A stretch of 64,000 nucleotides of DNA from a virus, in the IMG/VR virus record IMGVR_UViG_3300048591_000242, positions 124,001-188,000 of that record; one strand, given 5' to 3'. The notes below the pieces were generated by a model. It had not been told where the DNA came from. It did not search any database and was given only the letters and a program-made list of their open reading frames with translations. Every line of letters begins with the position of its first letter. The stretch's first letter is position 1. Position numbers and translations under genes: made by a program. Below are positions 45,329 through 54,272 of the stretch, piece by piece.

Positions 45329-45688
45329 ATGGAAACTAAGTTATCTAAACTAAAAGTAATACTGGAAATAGGGGCTACAGGTGAACCCATAGGTGCTATG
45401 CTATCTGAGGGTATACTGGTACGTAAGGTAGAGACAGAGCAAGACACATACATAGCTGCTTATCCAGACGGACTATGTAAGGTAGTCCTACAGGAAGACG
45501 GTCACTACAAAAGTACCCTAGTACTGTCTAAGCCTTTCTCATTCTGCTGGAATACGCATTTCGGTGTAACAGTAGCAGAAGTAGAAAACGATATGGCTGA
45601 CGTACGGTATCTATATACCGGTATAATCTTTAAGTCTGAGATAGGAGACAGACTACGAGAATTAATGGAGTCTAAATATGCAGCATAA
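45329..45688 (+). CDS. hypothetical protein, paralogue B
   Basis: 119 residues, tandem diverged copy of the preceding gene (SEGILVRKVET, AAYPDGLCKVVLQEDGHYKSTL). Four bases separate the two genes. A hairpin follows the stop. Paired small early proteins of this type in phages often target host functions, but nothing here shows which. Confidence 0.6.
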   Translation: METKLSKLKVILEIGATGEPIGAMLSEGILVRKVETEQDTYIAAYPDGLCKVVLQEDGHYKSTLVLSKPFSFCWNTHFGVTVAEVENDMADVRYLYTGIIFKSEIGDRLRELMESKYAA

Positions 45689-45694
45689 AACATT

Positions 45695-45735
45695 ACTCTC
45701 AGATTTCGGTCTGAGAGTATTTTCTATATTCTTTA
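45695..45735 (+). terminator. hairpin
   Basis: ACTCTCAGA / TCTGAGAGT (45695-45703, 45710-45718) followed by ATTTTCTATATTCTTTATTTTTT. Confidence 0.65.
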
Positions 45736-46112
45736 TTTTTTGTAAAAAAATCCTAGTAATAAAATACTGGCTAGGAGTTATATGGACATCAGTTTTTCAG
45801 AATTATTTTTCACGTAAACATTGAATGCAATGATGTCGGTTTATTCGTCGGGGCCTTACGCCCCCTCCTCATAAACCTCCCCTCTTTTTACAAATCATCA
45901 GTAAACTGAATTAATTTTTACTAAATTTTGATATGTATGAACATAGTTTTTTAACATAAAAATGAGGTACAAAGTAACTCATTTTCTATACTAAAAATGT
46001 AAGTTTAAATTAAAATATTTTAATAGTATATTTTACCTTTAGTTTAGGTTACTAAACTAAAACAGAGGCAGTATGTTAGTTAACTATTCTAAACCTTTAA
46101 AACAATTAAGCT

Positions 46113-46174
46113 TCTCTTATTCTCACTAAGCAATAACGTGAGTGAGAATAAATAACGTGAGTGAGAATAAGAGA
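46113..46174. repeat. nested inverted and direct repeats
   Basis: TCTCTTATTCTCACT (46113-46127) is perfectly complementary to 46160-46174. Between and across them lies a 19-bp unit AATAACGTGAGTGAGAATA repeated in tandem (from 46132 and from 46151). The right arm of the inverted repeat is made of the second direct copy, so two alternative stems can form. Confidence 0.75.
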
Positions 46175-46458
46175 GTATATGTTTGTTTTACTGCAAAAAG
46201 AGAAAAGACTAGTTTTGATTTATATCTAGCCTTATACTTCTACCTGATCTTTAGCGTATGCTTATACTAAAGCGACTAGCGCTACACAAATTGGATTAGG
46301 GCCGTTTTCTGAAACCATATATTAAACCAGTATAAACGTAAACGAGAAGGCTCCTAATCTTCTTATAGAGAGCATATTGGCTATGTACCTATACAAAGGT
46401 ATAGGTAAAATAAACTAAGCTTGTATGGGCTTACAATTAGCTTTAAGAAACATTCAGA

Positions 46459-46468
46459 TATATATCAC
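46459..46468 (+). promoter_or_regulatory. TATATATCAC promoter variant
   Basis: Followed by TTTTATAGAAGAAGAC, closely matching the leaders after 44909 and 49168. Lies 63 bases before the gene at 46531. Confidence 0.68.
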
Positions 46469-46530
46469 TTTTATAGAAGAAGACAATACCTGTCTTTACC
46501 TAATAGGGTTTTAAACCCAGGAGATTTAAT

Positions 46531-47103
46531 ATGAATACTGAAACTAATGTAAATGTAGATTCCTTGAATATTTCTGATAGAGATAAAGAGGGATTAAGAG
46601 AAATACAAAATGACTCCGAACTCAGTAATGAGGGAGTTATGGTAGTTCCATTCAAAAACGAATGGATTAGTGGTGATGGTACATTGGCTAATGCTACTGA
46701 GGAGCCAGTACCTCAAGGAAAGATCAGAATATTTGTAGACCCTACTGGTAGAAAGGCTATGCTCATAGGTACCGTAGCTGGTACTATTGTAGTCTATAAC
46801 AAGTATCCTGGTAATAACGAAATAGTGGTTTGTAATTTGCCTAATGGATTTGATCTTGGTATTACGGAGATGCGTGAGGATGATTTGAACTTCTTTGCGT
46901 CATTAGCTACAGAGGAAGAGCTATGCCCATTCAAGGCAAAGGCTTTATATTACATGTGGAAGTTGGAGGACGGCCGTATCGGCGACTACGATTATGACTT
47001 AGAAACGCTGATGAACAAGAAGGACATCGTACCTAGATGGAGTGAGGAGCTAGATGAGTTAGATATAGAAAGACTCATTAGAGCATATTCTTCCGCTAGA
47101 TAA
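46531..47103 (+). CDS. hypothetical protein
   Basis: 190 residues, acidic, not recognised. After a disordered-looking start comes a beta-rich centre (KIRIFVDPTGRKAMLIGTVA), and the C-terminal part is acidic and helical (SEELDELDIERLIRAYSSAR). It has its own promoter and an AGGAGA site. A Tyr/Pro-tailed gene follows after 24 bases. No known motif. Confidence 0.6.
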   Translation: MNTETNVNVDSLNISDRDKEGLREIQNDSELSNEGVMVVPFKNEWISGDGTLANATEEPVPQGKIRIFVDPTGRKAMLIGTVAGTIVVYNKYPGNNEIVVCNLPNGFDLGITEMREDDLNFFASLATEEELCPFKAKALYYMWKLEDGRIGDYDYDLETLMNKKDIVPRWSEELDELDIERLIRAYSSAR

Positions 47104-47127
47104 AACAACAGATTAAGGAAACTATTT

Positions 47128-47553
47128 ATGGCTAAACAAACTAAAGGTAAAGTGGAATGGGAATTTGACGTGTTTTTAAGGAGGACAACTAGTTCTATCC
47201 CAATCACCGGCTATTCCGATATAATCAACAAGGCTGTAGTTGTTGCAGAAGTACCAATTGTTGTCAATGAGGCATTTGAGTATATTGCCACTGTGCTTGG
47301 TTCCAATATAGAAGCATCTAAAACTAGTACATTAAGATTATTTTCTGGTAGCGAGCTTCTTACAAGTGAATATGGCGATTCTTTCCGGGCACGGGTACTT
47401 GAAAAACTAACACCTTTCTATACGGGTCGTCTAGATGTTGCCTATGACACTTACATCCATGTGCCATATCTAATGAGTAGGATGAGCCATTTGTATCCAC
47501 CAGGATATCAGAATCCTGGCTATCAAAATAGATATGGTAGCCCACTTGGTTAG
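47128..47553 (+). CDS. hypothetical protein with Tyr/Pro/Asn tail
   Basis: 141 residues, not recognised. An alpha/beta domain is followed by a short low-complexity tail (YPPGYQNPGYQNRYGSPLG), similar in flavour to the long tail of the protein at 30446. It is the second gene of its unit and a classical terminator follows. Confidence 0.6.
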   Translation: MAKQTKGKVEWEFDVFLRRTTSSIPITGYSDIINKAVVVAEVPIVVNEAFEYIATVLGSNIEASKTSTLRLFSGSELLTSEYGDSFRARVLEKLTPFYTGRLDVAYDTYIHVPYLMSRMSHLYPPGYQNPGYQNRYGSPLG

Positions 47554-47565
47554 TGCTGTAGTTAG

Positions 47566-47595
47566 AATAAGAGGGGCTTCCCTCTTATTTTTTTT
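47566..47595 (+). terminator. intrinsic terminator
   Basis: AATAAGAGGG / CCCTCTTATT (47566-47575, 47580-47589) with a four-base loop, then T6. Confidence 0.85.
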
Positions 47596-47637
47596 AATTA
47601 AATGCTATGGATTAAACATTTAAATTAGGAATTAGTT

Positions 47638-48483
47638 ATGGCGTTTTGGTCGGATTTAAGAATAGCAGTTAAGGAAATGCGGTATATCAAATATCTCTCT
47701 TGGTCTAATAGAGGGGATGGTCCTTATATGAACTGGCCTGAAGATAAACAGGTGATACGGGGCTTTAGAGGTACTATAGCTGGCATACTAAGTGCCTTTG
47801 TAGGGGATCACTCTAATAAGCCAGTCAGTGCTCCTTTAATAGCCAACAAGTACATGGACAATTATAAGGAAGACGAGATTTGGATTTTTGTAAACGGTAT
47901 TATGACAGATACCGATATTTTGAAGAATAACGGCGAGGCTTTAAATTACATATTTAGAAGGCCTATCCATCTTTATCATAATCCTACTCGTGGCTTTATA
48001 AATGACATAGCTGAGGTTATGTTTGAGCGTACCTTTGAAGGGGTAAGTGACATTACCAGACAGATCTATGTTAGAGTATTAGCACTTTTAAACTCCGGTA
48101 CAAAGGTTAGGCTTATCGGCCACAGTCAGGGTACCATTATTCTAAGCGCAGTAATGGATTTACTTTTAGAGGCTAATGTAGTATTAGCAGAAGGAGACCT
48201 AGAGGTCTACTGTTTAGCAGGAGCTGATCGTAGAATGGCGGTACCTAAAAATACACACATTGAGTCCTTTGCCAATGAGCTAGACTATGTGGCACGCATA
48301 GGTACTTTAGCTCACGATATGCATGTGGCTGGGCCTACCTATATTCGTAAAGGAGCTACTGGACACTTATTAAACTGTCACTATTTACCTGGTTTGGTAA
48401 GGGGCTCATTTGGTACTGAGAATAAGCTGTTTGATTATGTAGATCCAAAGGTGTTTATTGACTTAGAATTATCTAATAGATAA
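47638..48483 (+). CDS. alpha/beta hydrolase
   Basis: 281 residues. LIGHSQGTII is the nucleophile elbow G-x-S-x-G of lipases and esterases, following the strand VRLIG, and DEIWIFVNGIM is the usual early strand with an oxyanion-type turn. A later acidic segment (YCLAGADRR) and a His in GHLLNCHYL are candidates for the other triad members. No signal peptide, so probably cytoplasmic. The substrate cannot be told. Single-gene unit between two hairpins. Confidence 0.72.
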   Translation: MAFWSDLRIAVKEMRYIKYLSWSNRGDGPYMNWPEDKQVIRGFRGTIAGILSAFVGDHSNKPVSAPLIANKYMDNYKEDEIWIFVNGIMTDTDILKNNGEALNYIFRRPIHLYHNPTRGFINDIAEVMFERTFEGVSDITRQIYVRVLALLNSGTKVRLIGHSQGTIILSAVMDLLLEANVVLAEGDLEVYCLAGADRRMAVPKNTHIESFANELDYVARIGTLAHDMHVAGPTYIRKGATGHLLNCHYLPGLVRGSFGTENKLFDYVDPKVFIDLELSNR

Positions 48484-48489
48484 AACTCT

Positions 48490-48535
48490 ATACCCTAGGG
48501 CCAGTGCCCTAGGGTATATATGCCGTTATTTTTTA
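48490..48535 (+). terminator. hairpin with TATGCCG tail
   Basis: ATACCCTAGGGC / GCCCTAGGGTAT (48490-48501, 48506-48517), perfect 12-bp stem, then ATATGCCGTTATTTTTT. Confidence 0.78.
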
Positions 48536-48599
48536 ATTAATTAAAGTATTTAGTTAAATTATGAATCTTAATAAAAACGTAAGAAAGGAATATACTAAA

Positions 48600-49145
48600 A
48601 TGAAAGAAAATAAATTTCCAGAATTAATGAGTCCTAGATACTTCATACTCGGCTTCGGACGAGCAGGGAAAGACTCCGTAGCTGAGATGTTAGTAAAAAA
48701 GTTAAACTACAACATGGCTGCTTCTAGTTGGATTTGTGCTAATGAGTTTATCTTTGATAGGCTAAAGAATACCTTTGGATATAAGACGGTAGATGAGTGC
48801 TTCAGGGACAGGCATAGAAATCAGGAAATGCGCGACCTGTGGCATAACCTAATATTTGAATATAACCAAAATGACTTAACTAGATTAAGTAAACTTATAT
48901 TCAAACACAACAACATCTATGTCGGTATAAGAAAAGATGTAGAGCTGTTGGCTGCACAAGAAATAGGTTTAGCGGATCACTACATCTGGGTAGAGGCAGG
49001 GGATAGGATAGAGCCTGAGCCCATTACAAGCATGAATGTTACTAAAGACATGGCTGACTATGTTTTAGATAATACTGGCCCTGAAGAGCATTTAGAGGCT
49101 ATGGTAGATATGATGATAAATGATTTAAACCTACAGCCTATGTAA
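48600..49145 (+). CDS. deoxynucleoside monophosphate kinase-like protein
   Basis: 181 residues from the ATG at 48600, nine bases after AAGGAA; the ATG at 48561 lacks a site. The P-loop is GFGRAGKDSVAEML, the G-x-x-x-x-GK-D-x-x-A form typical of phage dNMP kinases such as T4 gp1. The LID-region equivalent (IYVGIRKDVELLAAQEI) and the end (VTKDMADYVLDNTGPEEHLE) follow the same family layout. It would phosphorylate dNMPs from host DNA breakdown. Assignment to exact substrates is not possible. Confidence 0.72.
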   Translation: MKENKFPELMSPRYFILGFGRAGKDSVAEMLVKKLNYNMAASSWICANEFIFDRLKNTFGYKTVDECFRDRHRNQEMRDLWHNLIFEYNQNDLTRLSKLIFKHNNIYVGIRKDVELLAAQEIGLADHYIWVEAGDRIEPEPITSMNVTKDMADYVLDNTGPEEHLEAMVDMMINDLNLQPM

Positions 49146-49167
49146 ATTGTCTCAGCTAACCTTCAGG

Positions 49168-49177
49168 TATATATAAC
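49168..49177 (+). promoter_or_regulatory. TATATATAAC promoter variant
   Basis: Followed by CGTTATAGAAGACAG, matching the leader element after 46459 (TTATAGAAGAAGAC). Confidence 0.6.
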
Positions 49178-49234
49178 CGTTATAGAAGACAGATGTTGTC
49201 TTCTATATCCAATAAAGCTTTATAGGTCTGGATA

Positions 49235-49326
49235 ATGTTTTTGTAAAAGGCATACAAGCGGGTTGGGTTGACACACTAACCGAAGATGAGTTGGCTTTAA
49301 TAAGGTCGGCTTACCTTAAAGTATAA
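49235..49326 (+). pseudogene. tiny ORF needing a frame change
   Basis: ATG at 49235 stops after three codons (TTT TTG TAA). In the other frame the next about 27 codons read GIQAGWVDTLTEDELALIRS and end at 49326, which looks like real protein. A one-base change in the T5 run at 49238-49242 would join them. It may be a recoded peptide, a decayed gene end or a sequencing slip. Confidence 0.25.
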
Positions 49327-49349
49327 ATTTAATTTACCTGGAGTAAAAC

Positions 49350-49601
49350 ATGTCTAAGTTAAACCCTAATGAGGTAGAGGTTGTTAAATTTGGTACAGTA
49401 GTAGTTGAAAACAAATATGATCTTCTACGTACCATGTTAAATGACGTACTTGTAGAGCTTAATAAAATACCATCTAATGAGCAAAGAGAAGAGATTGGTA
49501 TCAAGTTAGCTGGCGGTATAATTACCTTAAGTAAAAACCCAACCCTAAGAACCTTTCCGGCTTTTGAGAAAATAGTAGACGCTAAGGTTATTATTAAATA
49601 A
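49350..49601 (+). CDS. small hypothetical protein
   Basis: 83 residues, not recognised. CTGGAG site before the ATG. Short alpha/beta protein with a strand (VEVVKFGTVVVEN) and a long helix (KYDLLRTMLNDVLVELNKI). It is under the promoter at 49168 and ends at a strong hairpin shared with a convergent minus-strand operon. Confidence 0.6.
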   Translation: MSKLNPNEVEVVKFGTVVVENKYDLLRTMLNDVLVELNKIPSNEQREEIGIKLAGGIITLSKNPTLRTFPAFEKIVDAKVIIK

Positions 49602-49602
49602 A

Positions 49603-49655
49603 GCATAAAGCACAGCTAGACTAGGGGATTCCCCTAGTCTAGCTTGTTTATTTTT
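49603..49655. terminator. bidirectional hairpin
   Basis: GCTAGACTAGGGG / CCCCTAGTCTAGC (49615-49627, 49631-49643) with a three-base loop, preceded by GCATAAAG and followed by TTGTTTATTTTTT, between convergent genes. Confidence 0.8.
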
Positions 49656-50134
49656 TACATTCTATTACCTAAAGCACTCATCAGCCCTTCCAAATCATCC
49701 ATCTCGTTCATCTCTGTAGTAGTAAGTGCCCTACAGGAATTAACTACAATCTTAAAGGTTTCGGTGGGCAGGTTCATAAGCTCTAATAAAGACATGTTGG
49801 TTTTTTGAGGAACCTTATACTTTAATAGCATTCTTATTTGATTTGCTCCGGTAGAATGTTTAATGTTAGAAGAAAACTCGTTGTGTGTGGCCAGGGGATA
49901 CGGATTGTTAGGATCTGTATTATCGTGGTCATATACATCGAGTATAGTCTCTATACGCTCTATAGAAAGCATTCTGTCTAGAACACCACTGTGGGTATTA
50001 GGGTGTTCTAATAAGCCCTTTAATAAAGCCAGTCTTTGTTTTTCAGTGGGACTATAGGCTGGCGATATAATTGGTTTTACAGTATAGGGCTTTACAGTGC
50101 CATCTGGGCTGTAGCGATTCGTCCCAATCGCCAC
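49655..50134 (-). CDS. hypothetical protein of a probable structural operon
   Basis: 159 residues, not recognised. Its ATG lies 43 bases inside the end of the preceding minus-strand gene, in another frame, so the two are translationally linked. The protein is mostly helical with an acidic tip (TTEMNEMDDLEGLMSAL). Long out-of-frame overlaps are found in phage tail-assembly genes, but the C-terminal contents here do not prove that role. Confidence 0.55.
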   Translation of the reverse strand: MAIGTNRYSPDGTVKPYTVKPIISPAYSPTEKQRLALLKGLLEHPNTHSGVLDRMLSIERIETILDVYDHDNTDPNNPYPLATHNEFSSNIKHSTGANQIRMLLKYKVPQKTNMSLLELMNLPTETFKIVVNSCRALTTTEMNEMDDLEGLMSALGNRM

Positions 50135-51603
50135 GCCATTATGGTAAAAAAATAGCTCACCATATCCATAGGAATAAGACCATGCTTAGCTTCTTCACCA
50201 GTTACCTGACTAGTGCCGCAGCTAGGGCACTTAAAGTTGGGTATACCGGTAAAAGAAACCTGTGTATCGGTCTTGTACTCATTCACAGACTCGGTAGCTA
50301 AATTAACCAGTTTTTCGTTTTGTGCGATTTCTTCCATTAAACCAAAGATAGTTTTAATGTCAGTTACTACTACTACGTCATCGCTTTCTAAATCTAAACC
50401 GTACTGAATGGATTTAATCCAGGGGGCATGTTTTTGGAAACGTAAGATATACTCATAATCCTTAATAAAGTCACGACGCTTAGCTGCACGTGTTTTATTG
50501 TCAGCACCATTTACTGCCTTCATGGCTTTCTCTACCATATCGGTAATGCCAGCTATCCAGTATAACCCAGTGCTCTCGTATCGCTTAAGGTTAGGTTGCT
50601 GATAAGATAAACGCAGCTTAGCTTCCCCTAGTTCTAATACCTCACTTAAGTTATCAGTACTATTAAAGCTTGCCTGATAGCTAAGAATAGACTCTTTGCT
50701 ACGGCTACCCATGGCAGAAGACATGTGGCGTTTAGCTTCCAGACTTACGCGGTTAGTATCTACCCAGACAGTACGGTTAAACTTCAATAAAGAATCCGGA
50801 GTAAACTCCAAATTACCTATTTCCATTTTAACACCACCTTTATAATCACACTTATCTGTGCCACTATTAATGCAGTGTTTTTCGGTAGGATAACCAGACG
50901 GGTAAATAGAATCCAAAGAACCAGCTAACATAGAGGGTACATCGGATACTAAAATAAGTTCCTTTAACGTAGCTTTATCACCTTGTATCCAGTCTTTTAC
51001 GTTGGTAGCTATAACGTGATCTAGTACGAAGTCTACTACCTCCATTACTAGATTTACGTCATTACCAGAAAATAGGAACCCTTGTGTGGCGTAACCTAGC
51101 TCCATACGTTGCTCGTTTAAAGTATGGTTTAGAGAAAGCATCTCACTTTCTTTAAAGTTACCTACAGTTAATACTACACCGCTATGCCATAAAGGTATCT
51201 TAGTAGGTCGACCGACACCCATCATGTTTTGTAGCGCTATAATGGCACTAGCTCCGGTAGTAGCAGATTTATTGCTCATCTGCTGACCTTGTATGCGGAT
51301 AGGGCCACTTTCAGAATCTACCGTTTGATTAAACGCCGCTCCTTCCTTGACAAATAGGCTACTATACTCCCCACGTAACCAATGTCCAGTATAGATAGAC
51401 TTTAACTTACTACTATACTCCTTAATGGCAGCTATAGCGTCGTCTTCATCCAACTTACCCATTACTTCTTTTGTATATTCAGTAATAAGTTCACCGATTT
51501 CTTTTACTGTAGTTTCCGACATAGGTACCGGTACAGTCCAGTCTTTTACTAGAGCTATGCTGTCCTCTATGGATTCAAACGGACTAGTGTAATTGTTAGA
51601 CAT
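50092..51603 (-). CDS. hypothetical protein with C-terminal zinc motif
   Basis: 503 residues from the ATG at 51603, which overlaps the upstream stop by eight bases. A candidate zinc knuckle (KCPSCGTSQ) lies near residue 465, followed by GLIPMDMVSYFFTIMAW. Two further Cys (HCINSGTDKCDYKGG) lie mid-protein. This layout, a large helical protein with a late CxxC and a hydrophobic end, reminds me of T4-type baseplate-hub or tail-assembly proteins; that is a weak resemblance. Middle of a three-gene minus-strand operon. Confidence 0.5.
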   Translation of the reverse strand: MSNNYTSPFESIEDSIALVKDWTVPVPMSETTVKEIGELITEYTKEVMGKLDEDDAIAAIKEYSSKLKSIYTGHWLRGEYSSLFVKEGAAFNQTVDSESGPIRIQGQQMSNKSATTGASAIIALQNMMGVGRPTKIPLWHSGVVLTVGNFKESEMLSLNHTLNEQRMELGYATQGFLFSGNDVNLVMEVVDFVLDHVIATNVKDWIQGDKATLKELILVSDVPSMLAGSLDSIYPSGYPTEKHCINSGTDKCDYKGGVKMEIGNLEFTPDSLLKFNRTVWVDTNRVSLEAKRHMSSAMGSRSKESILSYQASFNSTDNLSEVLELGEAKLRLSYQQPNLKRYESTGLYWIAGITDMVEKAMKAVNGADNKTRAAKRRDFIKDYEYILRFQKHAPWIKSIQYGLDLESDDVVVVTDIKTIFGLMEEIAQNEKLVNLATESVNEYKTDTQVSFTGIPNFKCPSCGTSQVTGEEAKHGLIPMDMVSYFFTIMAWRLGRIATAQMAL

Positions 51604-52021
51604 TTTGCTTTTTCCTCTCATCGTGTTCTAATGACATGCTGGTTAGTATTGAAAATGGCTCAATTAACTTACCGGGTAATTCTTCATTTAATAAAACCAA
51701 ATTACTGTAGGCTACATAGTAATGTGGAAACTGATCTTCCGTTACGGTAACTTTAGTTTCCGTAGGTAACGTATTAGCTATTTCTTTTAATTCATTTTTA
51801 AGTGGCACTATAGCCTTTACTATTAAATCTATACAGCCTTTAGCTGAGTCTCCGCATTCAGCCATAAACTCAGAGTTTTCTTTAAGTTTTAAAACACCCA
51901 GTGCGGTGCTTCTAATGATACCGTCGATGCATTTAGCTAAATCTATAGCATCGTCCCAGGTAGCCTGTGGTTTAGGGGCAGGTTTCTTTTTCTTTATAAC
52001 TCTTTTCTTTTTAACCGACAT
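51596..52021 (-). CDS. hypothetical protein with basic N-terminus
   Basis: 141 residues. The first 17 residues are a Lys-rich patch (KKKRVIKKKKPAPKP), followed by a helical domain. First gene of the minus-strand operon 52021-49655, overlapping the next by eight bases. Not recognised. Confidence 0.55.
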   Translation of the reverse strand: MSVKKKRVIKKKKPAPKPQATWDDAIDLAKCIDGIIRSTALGVLKLKENSEFMAECGDSAKGCIDLIVKAIVPLKNELKEIANTLPTETKVTVTEDQFPHYYVAYSNLVLLNEELPGKLIEPFSILTSMSLEHDERKKQNV

Positions 52022-52152
52022 ACATGCTCTTCCTATAGTACTGGGGGTGTTTGTTTTGAATTCACATACTGTTATATGTGCTTGTGTATTTTTAATCTAT
52101 ACCTGTCGGGTGGATAGTATATAAGAAACCAATAAATAAAGGGTATATACCG

Positions 52153-52965
52153 ATGGTACCGCAAACTCTAATAGACATATCTTCATTTACACCAGCCACT
52201 GAACTTAGTCTATATGTAGATATAGAAAAAACATTGTTTAAGCTTAACTATACTGATCACCTGGTAGGACTGGATAACTCTGTAGGCGGAGAGAGTTTAA
52301 CTAGCAATGACATTATAGCTAACATCCGCTCCGTCTATACCGAGACACTGGAAGATGTTTTAGAGCAACACGGCATTTTACTAAACGAAGAAGAAACCGT
52401 ACCCCTTAGATTTATGCTAGCTCTGGTAGACGCTATATTAGTATTAGCCGATGGCGACATAGCGGACATAGTAGCCTCTATAGATCTAGAAGAGGCAGAC
52501 GATTTGACTATTTTAGGTACCTTAATTACTGAGGTGAGTGAATTGGATCTGGGAGATATTTACAAATATCTATCTGAGGTGGACTCTGGTTTAATTAAAA
52601 AGATAGCCGCTTCCGTGGTAATAGAGGAAGACTCGTCTAATTCTGATTACTACAAACAAAGGTATTTGGCTTATGTAGGGGAAAGGCGACATGGAGTGGT
52701 AAAAGACTTTATATCCAAAAGAGGCACCCTACCTTTAGACTTTATTTTCTCAGTAACTGCACTAAAGGACAAGCTTTCTGAAATAACTGATATAGAGGAG
52801 TTAGCCTTTGAGTACATTTCACTGTTTAATGCCTCAGATTTAAACACAGAAGACTTCGTATCGGTAGGCTTAAAAGCAATAGAAGACAGCACTGAGGTAT
52901 CCTTATTTATACCGCTGTCAAACAGAATTACTACATATGTAAGGGAGCTAACAAATGGCCAGTAA
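52153..52965 (+). CDS. acidic hypothetical protein coupled to an RNA polymerase subunit
   Basis: 270 residues, strongly acidic and helical (LEDVLEQHGILLNEEE, VASIDLEEADDLT). No recognised motif. It overlaps the following beta-prime-like gene by 11 bases, so the two are probably made together and could interact, for example as a virion RNA polymerase partner or assembly factor. That link is inferred from coupling only. Confidence 0.6.
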   Translation: MVPQTLIDISSFTPATELSLYVDIEKTLFKLNYTDHLVGLDNSVGGESLTSNDIIANIRSVYTETLEDVLEQHGILLNEEETVPLRFMLALVDAILVLADGDIADIVASIDLEEADDLTILGTLITEVSELDLGDIYKYLSEVDSGLIKKIAASVVIEEDSSNSDYYKQRYLAYVGERRHGVVKDFISKRGTLPLDFIFSVTALKDKLSEITDIEELAFEYISLFNASDLNTEDFVSVGLKAIEDSTEVSLFIPLSNRITTYVRELTNGQ

Positions 52966-54229
52966 GTATGAGTATTTTAAGTTAGCACACTCTTTAGGTT
53001 GCACTAAGGAGAGATATTGGGTAATGAGAGTATTCTCCATGCCCACTACTACTAGAAAGCATAGCCATTCTTTAGACACCCCTGGCTATATTTTCTATAA
53101 TGAACTAGAAGTGCCTTTGTTTATAAATGCAGAGGGTAAGCCGGAAACTATAGATGACTATAAACCAGGTGAGCCTATATACGGCATAAAGGAAAAAGTA
53201 GTTATTTCTAAGGGCGACTTTACTATAGCCGATAGCGATTACGATAGTTTTTATAGTACACTCTACTTAAACCTTATTCTGCTGGAATACGCGTTTGGTA
53301 ATATCTTCCCATATCACAATGGCAAATTTAGCGCCAAACAGTTAGATACTTTAATCGGTGCCGCTCTTAAAAACGGTACTATTACAGTAGCTCAATATCG
53401 TGAATACTCCAAGACCTTAGGTTTTATAACGTGTCTTTCTACCGTAGCACTACCTGCCGCTTCTAGGAAGTCCATTATACCCCCGGCCGATATTACCAAA
53501 ATACGAGATAAGTTACTGGCTGAACATAAAGAACAGTTAGATGATCCTGTAGTAGTGGCTAAGATAGAAAAGCAGTTGGTGGATATTTACAAAGACTATA
53601 TAAAAGGTGATATTTCAGAAGGTTTCTTCTTAGACGAAAAGATTTATTCGGTAGTACTTAAGAAGTCATACATAATGCTTGGCTCTGAACCTAAGTTAGA
53701 AGATCCGAATAAGATTAACTTATCGGTTACTTCTCTTAAAGAGGGCTGGCAGGTTAAGGACTTACCCATGATAGCTAACTCACTTAGAATGGGGTCGTAT
53801 AACCGAGGGGCTGCTACTGCTTTAGGCGGTGAGGCAGCTAAGTTTTCTAGTCGTATATACCAGAATACTAAACTTATACCTGGGGACTGCGGCTCTACTG
53901 TAGGCATACCGGTAAATGTAAACAAGTATAACGTTGACTCATTTAACGGCAGAGCTATGCTTGTAAACGGAAAGCCAGTTTACCTAAATAAAGGTGACCT
54001 AGCTAAGCACTTAGGTAAAACCGTATACATGCGTTCCCCACAAACATGTAATACACCTAGCGGTGATTTTTGTGAGGTGTGTATGGGCAAGGAGGTAACT
54101 GAGGTAGGCTTAGGCTTAGGCCCACAGGCGTCTGCGGTAGGCAGTGTGTTCCTGTCGCAATCGTTAGCAGCTATGCATGGTACGAGTCTTTCTTTAGAGC
54201 CTATAGACCTAGAAAATTCAATGGATTAA
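52955..54229 (+). CDS. virion RNA polymerase beta-prime C-terminal subunit (gp80-like)
   Basis: 424 residues. Near the end VYMRSPQTCNTPSGDFCEVC then GLGLGPQASAVGSVFLSQSLAAMHG mirrors the bacterial VRSPLTC...G-x-C-x-x-C-Y-G...G-E-A-V-G-I-I-A-A-Q-S region with the last Cys cluster and trigger-loop helix. It is a second, separate beta-prime C-terminal piece besides that at 34511, so it most likely belongs to the virion RNA polymerase injected with the DNA (phiKZ gp80). The other virion subunits are outside the window. It ends shortly after the conserved helix. Confidence 0.8.
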   Translation: MASKYEYFKLAHSLGCTKERYWVMRVFSMPTTTRKHSHSLDTPGYIFYNELEVPLFINAEGKPETIDDYKPGEPIYGIKEKVVISKGDFTIADSDYDSFYSTLYLNLILLEYAFGNIFPYHNGKFSAKQLDTLIGAALKNGTITVAQYREYSKTLGFITCLSTVALPAASRKSIIPPADITKIRDKLLAEHKEQLDDPVVVAKIEKQLVDIYKDYIKGDISEGFFLDEKIYSVVLKKSYIMLGSEPKLEDPNKINLSVTSLKEGWQVKDLPMIANSLRMGSYNRGAATALGGEAAKFSSRIYQNTKLIPGDCGSTVGIPVNVNKYNVDSFNGRAMLVNGKPVYLNKGDLAKHLGKTVYMRSPQTCNTPSGDFCEVCMGKEVTEVGLGLGPQASAVGSVFLSQSLAAMHGTSLSLEPIDLENSMD

Positions 54230-54272
54230 TAAAACACCATGCATTCTTGTGGTATACAAATGGATTAGAATA

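Larger units (their letters stand above)
45736..46530. other. long non-coding A+T-rich region
   Basis: About 800 bases without a convincing gene, the longest gap in the window. It holds a small GGGGC/GCCCC hairpin (45850-45854, 45860-45864), a weak promoter-like TATATTTTAC (46027-46036), the nested repeats at 46113-46174 and a promoter at 46459. It could hold an origin, a packaging or segregation site, a small RNA or the scar of a lost gene. Confidence 0.6.

Noticed and set aside
45736-46530. CRISPR array or tRNA cluster in the long gap
   Set aside because: The repeats are a single pair without spacers, and no cloverleaf fold was found.
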